Positions 1-7,023 of a DNA stretch of 12,354 nucleotides are shown piece by piece. Location of the stretch: assembly GCA_913044085.1 (NCBI GenBank), contig CAJWNW010000046.1, forward strand, positions 1 to 12,354, in the 5' to 3' direction. The position numbers were made by a program, and so were the translations under genes. The stretch is from an uncultured Flavobacteriaceae bacterium (GTDB taxonomy: Bacteria > Bacteroidota > Bacteroidia > Flavobacteriales > Flavobacteriaceae). The notes under the pieces are model-generated. The model saw only the letters and a program-made list of their open reading frames with translations. It was not told the DNA's origin and did not search any database. Positions within the stretch are counted from its first letter, which is position 1; each line of letters opens with the position of its first letter.

Positions 1-1815
1 CTTCGTATGAACGGCTTGGCCGGCGGCTATTCTCAAATTCTTATCAATGGAAGGCCTGTTTTTAGCCCACTGACCGGGCTGTATGGCCTAGAACAAATTC
101 CCGTCAATATGATTGAAAGGATAGAAACCATTCGCGGCGGCGGTTCAACGCTCTTTGGCTCTAGCGCCATTGGAGGAGTCGTCAATGTAATCACCAAAAT
201 CCCCAAATCCAATAATATAGAAATAAGTTATGCTCACCAAAGCATCAAATCGGCGGCCAATGAAAATATATTCAATGGAAATGCAACACTTGTTTCAAAG
301 GACAAATCGACAGGAATCGCCATATTTGCCAACAAAAGAACACGGGAATATTACGATGCCGATGGGGATAATTTTTCTGAACTTCCTGCGCTGGAAAATA
401 CAGCTTATGGAGCCAGCCTTTTCTATTTGCCCAATGAAAACCAAAAATTAGAAGCCAGTATCAGTCACTTAAACGAATACCGCTACGGAGGTGAAATGGT
501 CGACCAGACCGCGCATTTGAACCAACAAGCGGAAGACCGCACCCACAATGTATGGATGGGAAGTTTGGATTATCAAATCAATTTTAATGAGGATAAGAGC
601 GCTCTAATAGCATACCTCTCAGGGCAGCGAACGAACCGCGACCATTACACCGGAATTTTCCCGGATGATCAGGCAGCAATAGAGACCCATTTAAGCAGCC
701 CGCCTTACGGCATTTCAGAAACAACTACTTTCCAAGGGGGAGCGCAATTCAACTACAGGGTAAATCGTTTTTTTAAAGGCTCAAATGTATTTACATTGGG
801 CGGTGAGTATCTTAAAGACGCAGTTTTAGACAATATACCAGCTTACAATTACAACATCGATCAAACGACTGAAAGCCAAGCCTTGTTTTTACAAAGCGAT
901 TGGGAAATTACGCCAACCTTGAGTTTGCTTTCAGGCATTAGGATGGAGCGGCATAATTTGGTGGATAAGCTCATTTTTAGTCCGCGCATTTCGGTCATGT
1001 ACAAACCGCAATCTGCACTACAAATTCGAACGACTTGGAGCAGTGGTTTTAGAGCACCGCAAGCCTTTGATGCCGATTTACACATTGCCTTCGCAGGGGG
1101 TGGTATCTCAAGAATTTCATTGGCAGATAACCTTAAGGAAGAGCGCTCAAACAGCTTTAGCGCCTCCGTTAATTACGACCACCCAACTGAAAATTATATT
1201 TTTGGATTTACATTGGAAGGGTTTTATACTTCCTTAAATGATGCCTTTTTCCTCGCACCGCTTGGAGAAGATGCCTTTGGAGAACGTTTTGAAAAACAAA
1301 ATGGCGAAACGGCTAGAGTACAAGGAATGACTGTGGAGTTACGTGCAAATTATAAAAAGAAAATTCAACTTGAAACAGGGTTTAATATCCAATCTAGCCG
1401 TTATGACAGCGCAGTTGAAGTGCTTGAAGGATTGCCCTCAACACGGGAATTTTTACGAACCCCTAATCAGTATGGGTTTGCCACCCTAAGTTATTTGCCC
1501 AATGAAAAATTTAAAAGCAGTATAAATTACGTCTACACCGGTCCAATGAAATTATTGCATTTGGCTGGCGCCCCAGAACAAAGTATAGATACGTTTTTGA
1601 CTTCAAAAGCTTTTTCTGAACTCGGGCTTAAAACAAGTTATACTTTTGGTTTGAAAAATACAGCCTCGAAATTGGAAATTTTTGGAGGTGTAAAAAATGT
1701 TCTAGACGCCTACCAAACAGATTTTGACAGTGGTAAAAACAGGGACAGTAATTATGTTTACGGGCCGGCAATGCCAAGAACAGCTTTCTTAGGTTTAAAA
1801 ATAAGCAGTTTTTAG
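1..1815 (+). CDS. TonB-dependent outer-membrane receptor (5'-truncated by window edge)
   Basis: This is an outer-membrane gated transporter that would take up a scarce ligand using energy from TonB-ExbBD. The reading frame is open from base 1, so the ATG at 7 is internal and the signal peptide, TonB box and first part of the plug are missing. The first 70 or so residues are the rest of the plug domain: an ILINGRPV strand, then the conserved IERIETIRGGGSTLFGS and IGGVVNVITK motifs. The remaining ~530 residues are rich in alternating aromatic and polar strands typical of the 22-strand barrel. Near the end are the conserved VKNVLD motif and a terminal phenylalanine (ISSF), the usual outer-membrane assembly signal. 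The general look is of the FepA/CirA/BtuB class. It is not obviously SusC-like, since no SusD partner follows. The ligand cannot be told from the sequence. The stop codon overlaps the convergent chaperone gene by 4 bases. Confidence 0.93.
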   Translation, partial: LRMNGLAGGYSQILINGRPVFSPLTGLYGLEQIPVNMIERIETIRGGGSTLFGSSAIGGVVNVITKIPKSNNIEISYAHQSIKSAANENIFNGNATLVSKDKSTGIAIFANKRTREYYDADGDNFSELPALENTAYGASLFYLPNENQKLEASISHLNEYRYGGEMVDQTAHLNQQAEDRTHNVWMGSLDYQINFNEDKSALIAYLSGQRTNRDHYTGIFPDDQAAIETHLSSPPYGISETTTFQGGAQFNYRVNRFFKGSNVFTLGGEYLKDAVLDNIPAYNYNIDQTTESQALFLQSDWEITPTLSLLSGIRMERHNLVDKLIFSPRISVMYKPQSALQIRTTWSSGFRAPQAFDADLHIAFAGGGISRISLADNLKEERSNSFSASVNYDHPTENYIFGFTLEGFYTSLNDAFFLAPLGEDAFGERFEKQNGETARVQGMTVELRANYKKKIQLETGFNIQSSRYDSAVEVLEGLPSTREFLRTPNQYGFATLSYLPNEKFKSSINYVYTGPMKLLHLAGAPEQSIDTFLTSKAFSELGLKTSYTFGLKNTASKLEIFGGVKNVLDAYQTDFDSGKNRDSNYVYGPAMPRTAFLGLKISSF

Positions 1816-2537
1816 AATCCTAATTCTGATTGCAACTGTTCATAGGCTTCTTGAACCTTCCTGAATTTTTCCTCAGCCCCTTTTTGATGGGATTCGCCGA
1901 GATGCTGAACCTTATCGGGATGAAATTTTTTGGCCATTTTTCTGTAAGCCTTTTTTATGGCTTGAGGACTGGCGCCTTTGTCTATTTCTAGGATTTTATA
2001 AGCATTGGCCTGGCTGCTGTAAAACATGGCCTTAATGCTTTGAAAATCGTTTGTACTGATTCTTAAGTATTGAGCAATTTGTTCAATGACGGACACTTCA
2101 CTGGACGCTACGGCCCCATCGGCCTTTGCAATTCCAAATAGAAAATGTAACAGTTGCAAGCGCGAGGCATGGTCCATCATTTGTTGAATTTGCAAACATA
2201 CTTGACGCAGTGAAATATTTGATTGTTGGTTGATGGCCTTAAAGAGCCTAAAGGCTTGATTCGCGCGTGCTTTCCCATACATCTGTACAAATTGGCGACG
2301 CACAAAATCCAATTCCCGCCGGTCTTGTTTACCGTCAGCTTTTATGACAAGAGAAGCCAAAATCAGTAAACTTACTTCAAAATCCCCCGATTGGGTTTGT
2401 GAGCGCACCCGCTTCTGGGTTTGGGATTTTCCAGATGAATTATCCACCAAACTCCCTAATGCCAACCCAATAATCGCGCCAATGGGACCTCCAAAAGACC
2501 AGCCGACAGAAGCACCAATCCATTTTGCAAAACTCAT
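1812..2537 (-). CDS. DjlA-like membrane-anchored TerB/J-domain co-chaperone
   Basis: This 241-residue protein probably stimulates the ATPase of DnaK at the inner membrane. Three parts are visible. A glycine-rich hydrophobic segment (about residues 8-32) follows a very short N-terminus and resembles the single membrane anchor of DjlA. A helical TerB-like region (about 50-170) has two acidic ADGK/ADGA segments, IKADGKQDRRELDF and IAKADGAVASSE, as in tellurite-resistance TerB folds. A C-terminal J domain (about 177-238) carries the His-Pro-Asp motif at 206-208 within KKFHPDK, so the DnaK-stimulating motif is intact. Order and length match E. coli DjlA (anchor, TerB, J domain). The start at 2537 puts the anchor at the N-terminus and lies about 25 bases downstream of a TAGGTTTG box on the minus strand. 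Its last four bases overlap the receptor gene read from the other strand. The client or pathway is not shown by the neighbours. Confidence 0.88.
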   Translation of the reverse strand: MSFAKWIGASVGWSFGGPIGAIIGLALGSLVDNSSGKSQTQKRVRSQTQSGDFEVSLLILASLVIKADGKQDRRELDFVRRQFVQMYGKARANQAFRLFKAINQQSNISLRQVCLQIQQMMDHASRLQLLHFLFGIAKADGAVASSEVSVIEQIAQYLRISTNDFQSIKAMFYSSQANAYKILEIDKGASPQAIKKAYRKMAKKFHPDKVQHLGESHQKGAEEKFRKVQEAYEQLQSELGF

Positions 2538-2561
2538 AATTTACATTCTCATTTACATTTT

Positions 2562-2569
2562 CAAACCTA
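2562..2569 (-). promoter_or_regulatory. -7 box of the DjlA-like gene promoter
   Basis: Read on the minus strand this is TAGGTTTG, a full match to the Bacteroidota consensus TAnnTTTG. It lies 24 bases upstream of the ATG at 2537, giving an expected leader of roughly 15-20 bases. No TTG is found at the usual 17-23 base spacing; the nearest TTTG on this strand (2582-2585) is only 12 bases away. Confidence 0.6.
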
Positions 2570-2579
2570 AGGAATTTCA

Positions 2580-2592
2580 TTCAAAATTTGAA
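2580..2592. repeat. Inverted repeat between two divergent promoters (possible operator)
   Basis: The sequence TTCAAA-A-TTTGAA is a perfect inverted repeat with 6-base arms and one central base (2586). It sits almost exactly midway between the two outward-facing -7 boxes (2562-2569 minus and 2604-2611 plus), 10 and 11 bases from them. The repeat is directly visible. A role as an operator, or as paired -33-like elements, is inference. Confidence 0.45.
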
Positions 2593-2603
2593 ACAGAATT
2601 GTG

Positions 2604-2611
2604 TATCTTTG
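2604..2611 (+). promoter_or_regulatory. -7 box of the bacilliredoxin promoter
   Basis: TATCTTTG matches TAnnTTTG fully and lies 25 bases upstream of the ATG at 2637, giving a short AT-rich leader without a Shine-Dalgarno sequence. The -33 element is poor: the nearest TTTG (2587-2590) is 13 bases upstream rather than 17-23. This box also decides the start of the gene, since the in-frame GTG at 2601 would lie within or before the promoter. Confidence 0.7.
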
Positions 2612-2636
2612 TAGTCAATTTATTAAATTAATTTTT

Positions 2637-3047
2637 ATGTACCCAGCAGAATTAGTAAAACCCATGCGCGATCAACTTGCACAAGTTGGATTTGATGAAT
2701 TGTACAGCGCAGATGCTGTTGACGCAGCTTTATCTCAGCCCGGCACCACGCTTGTGGTGGTAAATTCCGTTTGCGGATGTGCAGCGGCCAACGCACGCCC
2801 AGGTGTGATTCAGAGTTTAAAAAATGATAAACGCCCTGCGCAAAGTGTTACCGTTTTTGCAGGCGTTGATAAAGAAGCCGTGAATAAGGTAAGAGAACAC
2901 ATGGTCCCTTTTCCGCCCAGTTCTCCTTGTATGGCCTTGTTTAAAGATGGTGAATTGGTCCATATGTTAGAACGTCACCACATTGAAGGCCGTCCTGCTG
3001 AACTCATTGCAGAAAACTTAAAGGACGCTTACAATACCCATTGTTAG
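2637..3047 (+). CDS. BrxA/BrxB family bacilliredoxin
   Basis: This 136-residue protein belongs to the YphP/YqiW (BrxA/BrxB) family of thioredoxin-fold proteins. Family members remove bacillithiol from mixed disulfides on oxidised cytosolic proteins. The family signature is nearly complete: an N-terminal MYPAELVKPMR, then VVVNSVCGCAAANARPGV with the CGC active site at Cys46-Gly47-Cys48, and a later PFPPSSPCMALF segment. Two more cysteines are present, Cys98 and the terminal Cys136. Length is normal for the family. The start at 2637 gives the usual MYP N-terminus; the longer reading from GTG at 2601 adds twelve residues unlike the family and overlaps the promoter. It is divergent from the J-domain co-chaperone, so both may respond to protein-damage stress, which is inference. 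Bacillithiol synthesis genes are known from Bacteroidota, so the thiol partner is plausible, but none lies in this window. Confidence 0.92.
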   Translation: MYPAELVKPMRDQLAQVGFDELYSADAVDAALSQPGTTLVVVNSVCGCAAANARPGVIQSLKNDKRPAQSVTVFAGVDKEAVNKVREHMVPFPPSSPCMALFKDGELVHMLERHHIEGRPAELIAENLKDAYNTHC

Positions 3048-3088
3048 AACTGTAAAATCCTTGAACACTAAAAGTTTGTTTGTTGATA

Positions 3089-3109
3089 CTGAATTTAAAG
3101 AAAATTCAG
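3089..3109. terminator. Possible bidirectional hairpin between bacilliredoxin gene and radA
   Basis: An 8-base inverted repeat (CTGAATTT at 3089-3096, AAATTCAG at 3102-3109) with a 5-base loop lies at the convergent junction and includes the radA stop codon (3095-3097). It could stop transcription from both sides. It is AT-rich and neither side has a clean run of T residues, so the call is tentative. Confidence 0.35.
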
Positions 3110-4453
3110 CAATGCCTCTATTTTAGACAATAAGTGAATTTTAATCTTAGTAGGCTTTAAGCTCAATTTGTTGTGTTTGGAAATAAAAATCGCTTCAAAC
3201 CCAAGTTTTTCAGCTTCCATAATGCGCTGTTCAACGCGTTGAACGGGACGTATTTCTCCTGACAAACCAACCTCACCTGCAAAACAATATTTTTCAGTCA
3301 ATGCCGCATCGGCGTTTGATGATAAAATGGCTGCTACAACCGCCAAATCAATGGCCGGATCATCTACACGAATACCCCCAGTTATATTTAAAAAAACATC
3401 TTTGGCACCGAGGCGGAAACCCGCACGCTTTTCTAGAACCGCCAACAGCATATTCAGGCGCTTTGCGTTGAAGCCTGTAGTGCTGCGTTGCGGCGTACCA
3501 TAAACGGCGGAGCTGACCAAAGCTTGTACTTCAACCAATAAAGGGCGCATGCCCTCTAGTGTAACAGCTATCGCATTGCCAGAAAGCGGGGTGTCTTTTT
3601 CAGAAATTAGTACTTCTGATGGGTTTTGAACCTCTCTTAAGCCATCCCCTTGCATTTCGTAAATCCCCAATTCATGGGTTGAACCAAACCTGTTTTTGTG
3701 GGCCCTCAAGATTCTAAAAACGTGGTTGCGATCGCCTTCAAATTGCAATACGGTATCGACCATGTGTTCTAAAATTTTTGGACCAGCGATACTGCCCTCT
3801 TTAGTGATGTGCCCAATTAAAACAACTGGCGTCGCTGTCGCTTTGGCAAATTTCATCAACTCTGTTGTTGTTTGCTTAATTTGAGAAACGCTACCCGCAG
3901 AAGCTTCTAAAAAATCACTATGTAGGGTTTGAATGGAATCAATCACTAGGATATCGGGTTTTAGCCCTTCAATTTGTTTAAAAATTTGCTGGGTGTTTGT
4001 TTCTGTTAAAACATAACATTGTTCACTGTCTGGTGAAATGCGCTGGGCGCGAAGTTTTATCTGTTTTTGACTTTCTTCACCAGAAACGTAAAGTGTTTTG
4101 TAAGGTAGTTTTAAGGCCAGCTGAAGCATGAGCGTGCTTTTACCTATGCCAGGTTCTCCGCCCAAAAGAATTAGTGATCCAGGAACGATTCCGCCCCCTA
4201 AAACTCGGTTTAATTCTACGTCTATAGTATTTAGCCGAGGTGTTTTAGCGGTATCAATTTCAGAAATTTTTAAGGGTTTTGAAGCGCGCTTGGCAGGGCC
4301 TGTTGTCGCTGTGTCCCAATCTTCTTTTTTCGGTTTCTGAAGAACTTCTTCGGCAATTGTATTCCAAGACTTACAAACATTGCATTGGCCTTGCCACTTC
4401 GCATATTGAGCCCCACAGCTCTGACAAAAAAATGTTGTTTTAACCTTCGCCAT
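3095..4453 (-). CDS. radA: DNA repair protein RadA
   Basis: RadA (Sms) is a hexameric RecA-related ATPase that drives branch migration and helps process recombination intermediates in the cytosol. The 452-residue product has the full family architecture. A C4 zinc finger uses Cys10, Cys13, Cys24 and Cys27. A RecA-like core has Walker A GGEPGIGKST (Lys105) and Walker B DILVID (167-172). The RadA-specific KNRFG motif is at 253-257 within LRAHKNRFGSTHELG. The C-terminal third is the Lon-protease-like domain, which acts as a DNA-binding scaffold rather than a protease in this family. Length is standard. The ATG overlaps the stop of the upstream esterase-fold gene by one base (TAATG), so translation is probably coupled, and the gene is the last of the five-gene minus-strand block. 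The functional tie to pantothenate genes is not apparent. Confidence 0.97.
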   Translation of the reverse strand: MAKVKTTFFCQSCGAQYAKWQGQCNVCKSWNTIAEEVLQKPKKEDWDTATTGPAKRASKPLKISEIDTAKTPRLNTIDVELNRVLGGGIVPGSLILLGGEPGIGKSTLMLQLALKLPYKTLYVSGEESQKQIKLRAQRISPDSEQCYVLTETNTQQIFKQIEGLKPDILVIDSIQTLHSDFLEASAGSVSQIKQTTTELMKFAKATATPVVLIGHITKEGSIAGPKILEHMVDTVLQFEGDRNHVFRILRAHKNRFGSTHELGIYEMQGDGLREVQNPSEVLISEKDTPLSGNAIAVTLEGMRPLLVEVQALVSSAVYGTPQRSTTGFNAKRLNMLLAVLEKRAGFRLGAKDVFLNITGGIRVDDPAIDLAVVAAILSSNADAALTEKYCFAGEVGLSGEIRPVQRVEQRIMEAEKLGFEAIFISKHNKLSLKPTKIKIHLLSKIEALLNFL

Positions 4454-5592
4454 TAGTTTTCAGATTCAGCTTTTAACCGTTCTGCTTTGTCTAGCATGTC
4501 TTCTTTAGAAATACCATCAATTTCGTCATATACAAAGGCTTCTTGATAGGCTTTTATGGCCTTTCTGCGTTGACCACTGCCCTCATAAAAACGGCCCAGA
4601 TAAAAATTGCTAAGCAAGGATTCTGGATAGTGTTTTCGCGCCAACTTAGCGAGGTCTTTGTAATAACTAAAGTTTTCGTTTTTGTTTAGTGCGGCAGCGG
4701 TGGCACGAAAGTCGTTTAATATAATTTGCTTTTCAATACCAAAAAGTTTGTCGATTCTGTCATATTTTTCAGAAAGGTAATCGACTGCTGAGGATTCTAA
4801 AGTAAGCATCTTTGTTTTGTATTCTGAACGAGAAATTGGCTGATAGATGCCAAAAACATGTTCAAGCGCAGAAGGAATCGCACTAGAGACTAAAGAATAG
4901 TGGTTTTGGGCCTCAAAATCATCAAACTTGTACAATATTGCTTTAAACTCTTGCGCATTGAGTTTTTGGTTCAAGTTTAAGATGGTTTTTCTGTTGTCTT
5001 TAAAATCTTCTGCTGCAGTGGCCATATAATAAAATAGGGCGGTGTTAATCTCGGGGAGGCGTTTTGAAAGATTCTCACTCATAAATGGTGAAAAGGTGGG
5101 GCTCATCGCGATGTAAGCTTGGAAAAGTGGTTTTTTTACAAAACTCATAAAATTAATAAAATTGGCAGTCTCTCCATGACCAACCACAACTTTAAATCTA
5201 CCAACTCTGTATTTCTCAACCATATAAGGGACCAATTCGGCGCCTAAGAATTCATAGAATTTAGCCCCGCTATCAATAGGGAAATGATCCTCATCTGAAA
5301 GAAATAAATCCTCGTTTCTAGTGCTGTCTTGATTGATTCCGACAACAATGGTTTCGGGCATATCATCCCAATAGGCCATATAATCTGTTGTTCCAGCAAT
5401 GGTTTCAAATAGGTAATCTCCGTCCAAGACCACAATGAGGGGGTAAAATTGTGCGCTATTTTCTTGGTAATTTCTAGGCAATTGAATTTTTAAAGCTCTA
5501 TTCCCAAGGCGCTCAGAATCTATAAATTCATACTGTGTTTGTGCCGTTGTAGAAGCTGTGAAAATCAATGACAAAAGGAAAAATAGGCGCAT
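4453..5592 (-). CDS. Secreted alpha/beta-hydrolase (esterase D-like) with TPR-like tail; nucleophile serine absent
   Basis: A 379-residue exported protein. Residues 1-18 look like a signal peptide (charged MR, hydrophobic stretch, cleavage probably near TTAQ), giving a periplasmic or lipid-free surface location. Residues about 20-250 resemble the esterase D / Fes-type alpha/beta-hydrolase family: a PLIVVLDGDYLF strand, the ETIVVGI strand, and the nucleophile-elbow strand VVVGHGETANF. At the elbow the expected Gly-x-Ser-x is Gly138-His139-Gly140-Glu141, so the nucleophile serine is glycine (codon GGA at 5175-5173). A candidate catalytic histidine, His231 in QNHYSLV, remains. The last ~60 residues (LSNFYLGRFYEGSGQRRKAIKAYQEAF) form a TPR-like helical repeat. 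It follows the flippase-like gene after 72 bases and overlaps radA by one base. It may be an inactive or re-purposed hydrolase fold that binds a ligand or partner. The substrate is unknown. Confidence 0.8.
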   Translation of the reverse strand: MRLFFLLSLIFTASTTAQTQYEFIDSERLGNRALKIQLPRNYQENSAQFYPLIVVLDGDYLFETIAGTTDYMAYWDDMPETIVVGINQDSTRNEDLFLSDEDHFPIDSGAKFYEFLGAELVPYMVEKYRVGRFKVVVGHGETANFINFMSFVKKPLFQAYIAMSPTFSPFMSENLSKRLPEINTALFYYMATAAEDFKDNRKTILNLNQKLNAQEFKAILYKFDDFEAQNHYSLVSSAIPSALEHVFGIYQPISRSEYKTKMLTLESSAVDYLSEKYDRIDKLFGIEKQIILNDFRATAAALNKNENFSYYKDLAKLARKHYPESLLSNFYLGRFYEGSGQRRKAIKAYQEAFVYDEIDGISKEDMLDKAERLKAESEN

Positions 5593-5649
5593 AAAAAACT
5601 TTAAAATAAGAACTCACAAGTTAAGTAAATAACTAAAAATAAAGAAGTG

Positions 5650-5661
5650 AAACTGCAGTTT
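5650..5661. repeat. 12-base perfect palindrome in the 72-base gap after the flippase-like gene
   Basis: AAACTGCAGTTT is fully self-complementary and lies just beyond the minus-strand stop codon at 5665-5667. As RNA it could form only a weak 4-base stem with a 4-base loop. The rest of the gap (5593-5664) is AT-rich and I see no TAnnTTTG box on the minus strand, so the downstream esterase-fold gene is probably read from the operon promoter. Confidence 0.35.
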
Positions 5662-5664
5662 GTT

Positions 5665-6633
5665 TTAGTTGGTTTTTGGAGAGAGTCGGTTGTAAATAGG
5701 CAAGAAAACGAATGAAAGCCCACCCACAACAACAATCATTACAGTATGCGAACTCCACATAATCCAGCCAAAGGCAAGACTTGGCACTTCTTCAATATTA
5801 AAAATTGAAAAGGCCGCATAAACTGCCAGCGGGTAGGCGCCAATACCGCCATTGGTTGCAGCAACACTAAAACTCGCTGCAATAAAGCCAATCAAAATCG
5901 CTGAAAAGGGAAGCTGTGAAATACTGTCTATTGAAAAAGAAGTGACATAAAACATTAAAACATACATGGCCCAAATAAAGCACGTATGTGCTATAAAAGC
6001 CCATTTGTGTTCCATTCTGAAAATACTCATAATGCCATCCAAAAAACCACTTAAAAATAATCTGATTCTTACTAAAAAAGGGTGGTTTCCTTTTTTAATA
6101 ATTTGATAAAAACAGTAAAATAAAAATAGGGCTATGGGAGATAAAATGAATAACTGGTTTTGTAAATCAAGACCATCAATTAAAAAATCATATATGATAT
6201 CAAATTTCCAAATGAGCGTAAATCCAATAATAAGCAACATCACAAAAACATCAGCCACGCGTTCAGCAACAATAGTTCCAAATCCTTTTTCAAAAGGGAC
6301 GCCTTCATAATTAGTCAGAATTGTAGCCCGTGATACCTCCCCGGCTCTTGGAACAGTATAATTGATAAGATAGCCCGAAAAAACAGCCATAATGCTATTT
6401 GAAAACCGCAAACTATAGCCCATGGGCTCAAGCATGTACTTCCAGCGATAGGCGCGCGATAAGTGGCTTAAAATACCAAAAAAAATACCCAATGTAATCC
6501 AAAAATAGTTGGCATTTATAAAATAGGCAGCCAATTCAGAAAATGAAATTTTACGCAACGAATACCAAACCAAAACACCCCCCAACAACAGTGGTAATAT
6601 AATTTTTAAAGTGGATTTAACAGCGCTGTTCAA
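5665..6633 (-). CDS. Lysylphosphatidylglycerol synthase/flippase-like transmembrane protein (UPF0104), TTG start
   Basis: An inner-membrane protein of 322 residues with roughly seven or eight hydrophobic segments, beginning with IILPLLLGGVLVWYSL (11-26). It has the conserved blocks of the LPG_synthase_TM (UPF0104/AglD) family: RAYRWKYML (60-68), NYTVPRAGEVSRA (91-103), GTIVAERVADV (119-129) and ATNGGIGAYP (259-268). It lacks the cytosolic aminoacyl-transfer domain of MprF, so it cannot make lysyl-phosphatidylglycerol by itself. Related stand-alone proteins are proposed to move lipids or lipid-linked sugars, and the true substrate here is unknown. The start is unusual. An in-frame TGA lies four codons upstream, the first ATG is at residue 66 after the first membrane segment, and the TTG at 6633-6631 is the best start. 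That TTG lies 4 bases after the panD stop, consistent with translational coupling. Confidence 0.85.
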   Translation of the reverse strand: MNSAVKSTLKIILPLLLGGVLVWYSLRKISFSELAAYFINANYFWITLGIFFGILSHLSRAYRWKYMLEPMGYSLRFSNSIMAVFSGYLINYTVPRAGEVSRATILTNYEGVPFEKGFGTIVAERVADVFVMLLIIGFTLIWKFDIIYDFLIDGLDLQNQLFILSPIALFLFYCFYQIIKKGNHPFLVRIRLFLSGFLDGIMSIFRMEHKWAFIAHTCFIWAMYVLMFYVTSFSIDSISQLPFSAILIGFIAASFSVAATNGGIGAYPLAVYAAFSIFNIEEVPSLAFGWIMWSSHTVMIVVVGGLSFVFLPIYNRLSPKTN

Positions 6634-6637
6634 TGGA

Positions 6638-6988
6638 CTATTTCAAAAGGTTGGAGGTTTCATCTGGGAAAACCAAGGCTGGAGTAAAGCCTTTGGCGGT
6701 TTCGACGCTCATTGTGGCGTAAGTAATTAAAATAAGGACATCCCCTATATCAACTTTGTGAGCTGCCGCTCCATTTAAAGTGATTTCACCTGAGTTTCTT
6801 GGTCCCGGTATAACATAGGTTTCTAAACGCTCGCCATTGTTGTTGTTGACCACTTGAATTTTTTCACCTTGAATGATGTTGGCAGCGTCCATTAGGTCTT
6901 CATCAATGGTAATACTTCCAATATAATTTAAATCGGCGCCTGTGACTTTTACACGGTGAATTTTAGATTTAACAACTTGTATTAGCAT
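6638..6988 (-). CDS. panD: Aspartate 1-decarboxylase proenzyme PanD
   Basis: PanD decarboxylates L-aspartate to beta-alanine in the cytosol, the precursor that PanC joins to pantoate on the way to coenzyme A. The 116-residue product is close to the usual length. The self-cleavage site is intact: Gly24-Ser25 in YIGSITID, at the canonical position, where serine becomes the pyruvoyl cofactor. Other conserved parts are the N-terminal KSKIHRVKVTGADL, the ETYVIPG segment and NGAAAHKVDIGD, followed by ILITYA. The start at 6988 is fixed by alignment of the cleavage site and by the preceding panC stop, only 12 bases upstream. Those 12 bases contain a full TACCTTTG box, so the gene may be read from its own start with almost no leader as well as from the panC transcript. 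Confidence 0.97.
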   Translation of the reverse strand: MLIQVVKSKIHRVKVTGADLNYIGSITIDEDLMDAANIIQGEKIQVVNNNNGERLETYVIPGPRNSGEITLNGAAAHKVDIGDVLILITYATMSVETAKGFTPALVFPDETSNLLK

Positions 6989-6992
6989 GGTA

Positions 6993-7023
6993 CAAAGGTA
7001 TTAATTTAGTGCGATATTATCAA
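6993..7023 (-). promoter_or_regulatory. Internal promoter for panD within the end of panC
   Basis: On the minus strand TTG (7023-7021) is followed after exactly 20 bases by TACCTTTG (7000-6993), fitting the Bacteroidota pattern TTG-N17-23-TAnnTTTG. The -7 box ends only 4 bases before the panD ATG, so a transcript starting at the usual distance would begin at or within a few bases of the start codon. The match is seen directly; activity is inference. Confidence 0.55.

Noticed and set aside
7..9. ATG at 7 as the start of the TonB-dependent receptor
   Set aside because: The frame is open to base 1 and a receptor must have a signal peptide and full plug before this point, so the gene is simply cut by the window edge.
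1812..2537. Tellurite-resistance determinant
   Set aside because: The TerB-like region is coupled to a membrane anchor and a J domain as in DjlA, and no other ter genes are present, so a co-chaperone call fits better.
2601..2636. GTG-started N-terminal extension of the bacilliredoxin
   Set aside because: The added twelve residues are unlike the family, which begins MYP, and the region contains the TATCTTTG promoter box.
5650..5661. Palindrome AAACTGCAGTTT as an intrinsic terminator inside the operon
   Set aside because: The stem would be only 4 bases with A-T pairs dominating, so a strong terminator is unlikely; kept only as a repeat.
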